DNA of 64,000 nt from Kamptonema formosum PCC 10802 (GTDB taxonomy: Bacteria; Cyanobacteriota; Cyanobacteriia; Cyanobacteriales; Oscillatoriaceae), in contig NZ_KB235952.1 in the NCBI RefSeq assembly GCF_000332335.1, forward strand, positions 276,319 through 340,318. The letters run 5' to 3'. The notes under the pieces were generated by a model. It did not search any database, had not been told where the DNA came from, and saw only the letters and a program-made list of their open reading frames with translations. Of the stretch, positions 63,883-64,000 are shown in pieces. The translations under genes and the position numbers were made by a program. The stretch's first letter is position 1. Every line of letters begins with the position of its first letter.

Positions 63883-64000
63883 GGCTCTGCCTTGAAAAGG
63901 TTCGTAGTTGGGCTTTAGCCCTACCTGATCTCCCGCGCTCCAGCCAACTTTTCATTGGTGGCGGTGTGCGAAGTTCATCGTGACTGCTTCCTTTCTACAA
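63883..64000. repeat. Dispersed family-E repeat, copy at window end
   Basis: GGCTCTGCCTTGAAAAGGTT through CGTAGTTGGGCTTTAGCCC to AAGTTCATCGTGACTGCTTC, matching 3991-4100 over about 110 bp in the same orientation. It reaches the window edge. Confidence 0.8.

Overview
The window comes from a cyanobacterium, most likely a filamentous one with a repeat-rich, moderately GC-rich genome. psbB (CP47) and psbT of photosystem II, a CruP-type carotenoid-cyclase homologue, the plastid-like three-domain ribosomal protein S1 and a cyanobacterial cytochrome bd oxidase point to this. The genus cannot be fixed from sequence alone. No tRNA, rRNA, CRISPR array, prophage or transposase gene was seen.

Layout. 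1-9.3 kb: 3' part of ligA, a drug/metabolite permease, several cyanobacterial hypothetical proteins, an orphan ribbon-helix-helix protein and mnmG. 9.8-16.6 kb: a housekeeping block with a small hypothetical gene, psbB, psbT, nrdR, rpsA, a HAD phosphatase and metK. 16.6-25.7 kb: a gene-poor stretch with MITE-like repeats, then DUF4278 and YkvA-like proteins, two tandem SIMPL-domain paralogues, a TspO protein, a MurG-like glycosyltransferase and an outer-membrane barrel protein. 26-37 kb: an envelope/glycan-flavoured region with a GT2 glycosyltransferase, a large predicted toroid protein, an M48 protease, an LPG-synthase-like flippase family protein and two related multi-membrane GT-C-like proteins. 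These two flank a degenerate histidine-kinase-like protein translationally coupled to a single-domain response regulator. 37-46.5 kb: a VanX-like dipeptidase, hisA, cydAB, a CbbY-like HAD, a U32 peptidase-family protein and a CPCC-DUF6714 fusion. 46.5-53.6 kb: a small membrane protein, two tandem duplicated secreted proteins, a topoisomerase I with a duplicated zinc-ribbon tail and a hypothetical protein. 53.8-64 kb: an aldo/keto reductase, a large PAS/GAF sensor kinase, cruP, a DHA2-type exporter and a CAP-RTX secreted protein.

The most distinctive property is the density of dispersed short repeats: a 165-bp element with about 30-bp imperfect terminal inverted repeats, a 90-100-bp palindromic element with TATAGCG ends and an AAACCCGGTTTCTT core (eight copies plus core-only derivatives), GGGCTAAAGCCC tandem arrays, a roughly 110-bp dispersed repeat, several perfect hairpins, and CCCCATG minisatellites, one of which has invaded a kinase ATP-binding domain. 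Repeats create spurious ORFs, fake 5' extensions, one real stop codon and probably several transcription terminators. The hexamer TGCCGG and its complement are also strikingly frequent through most of the window.
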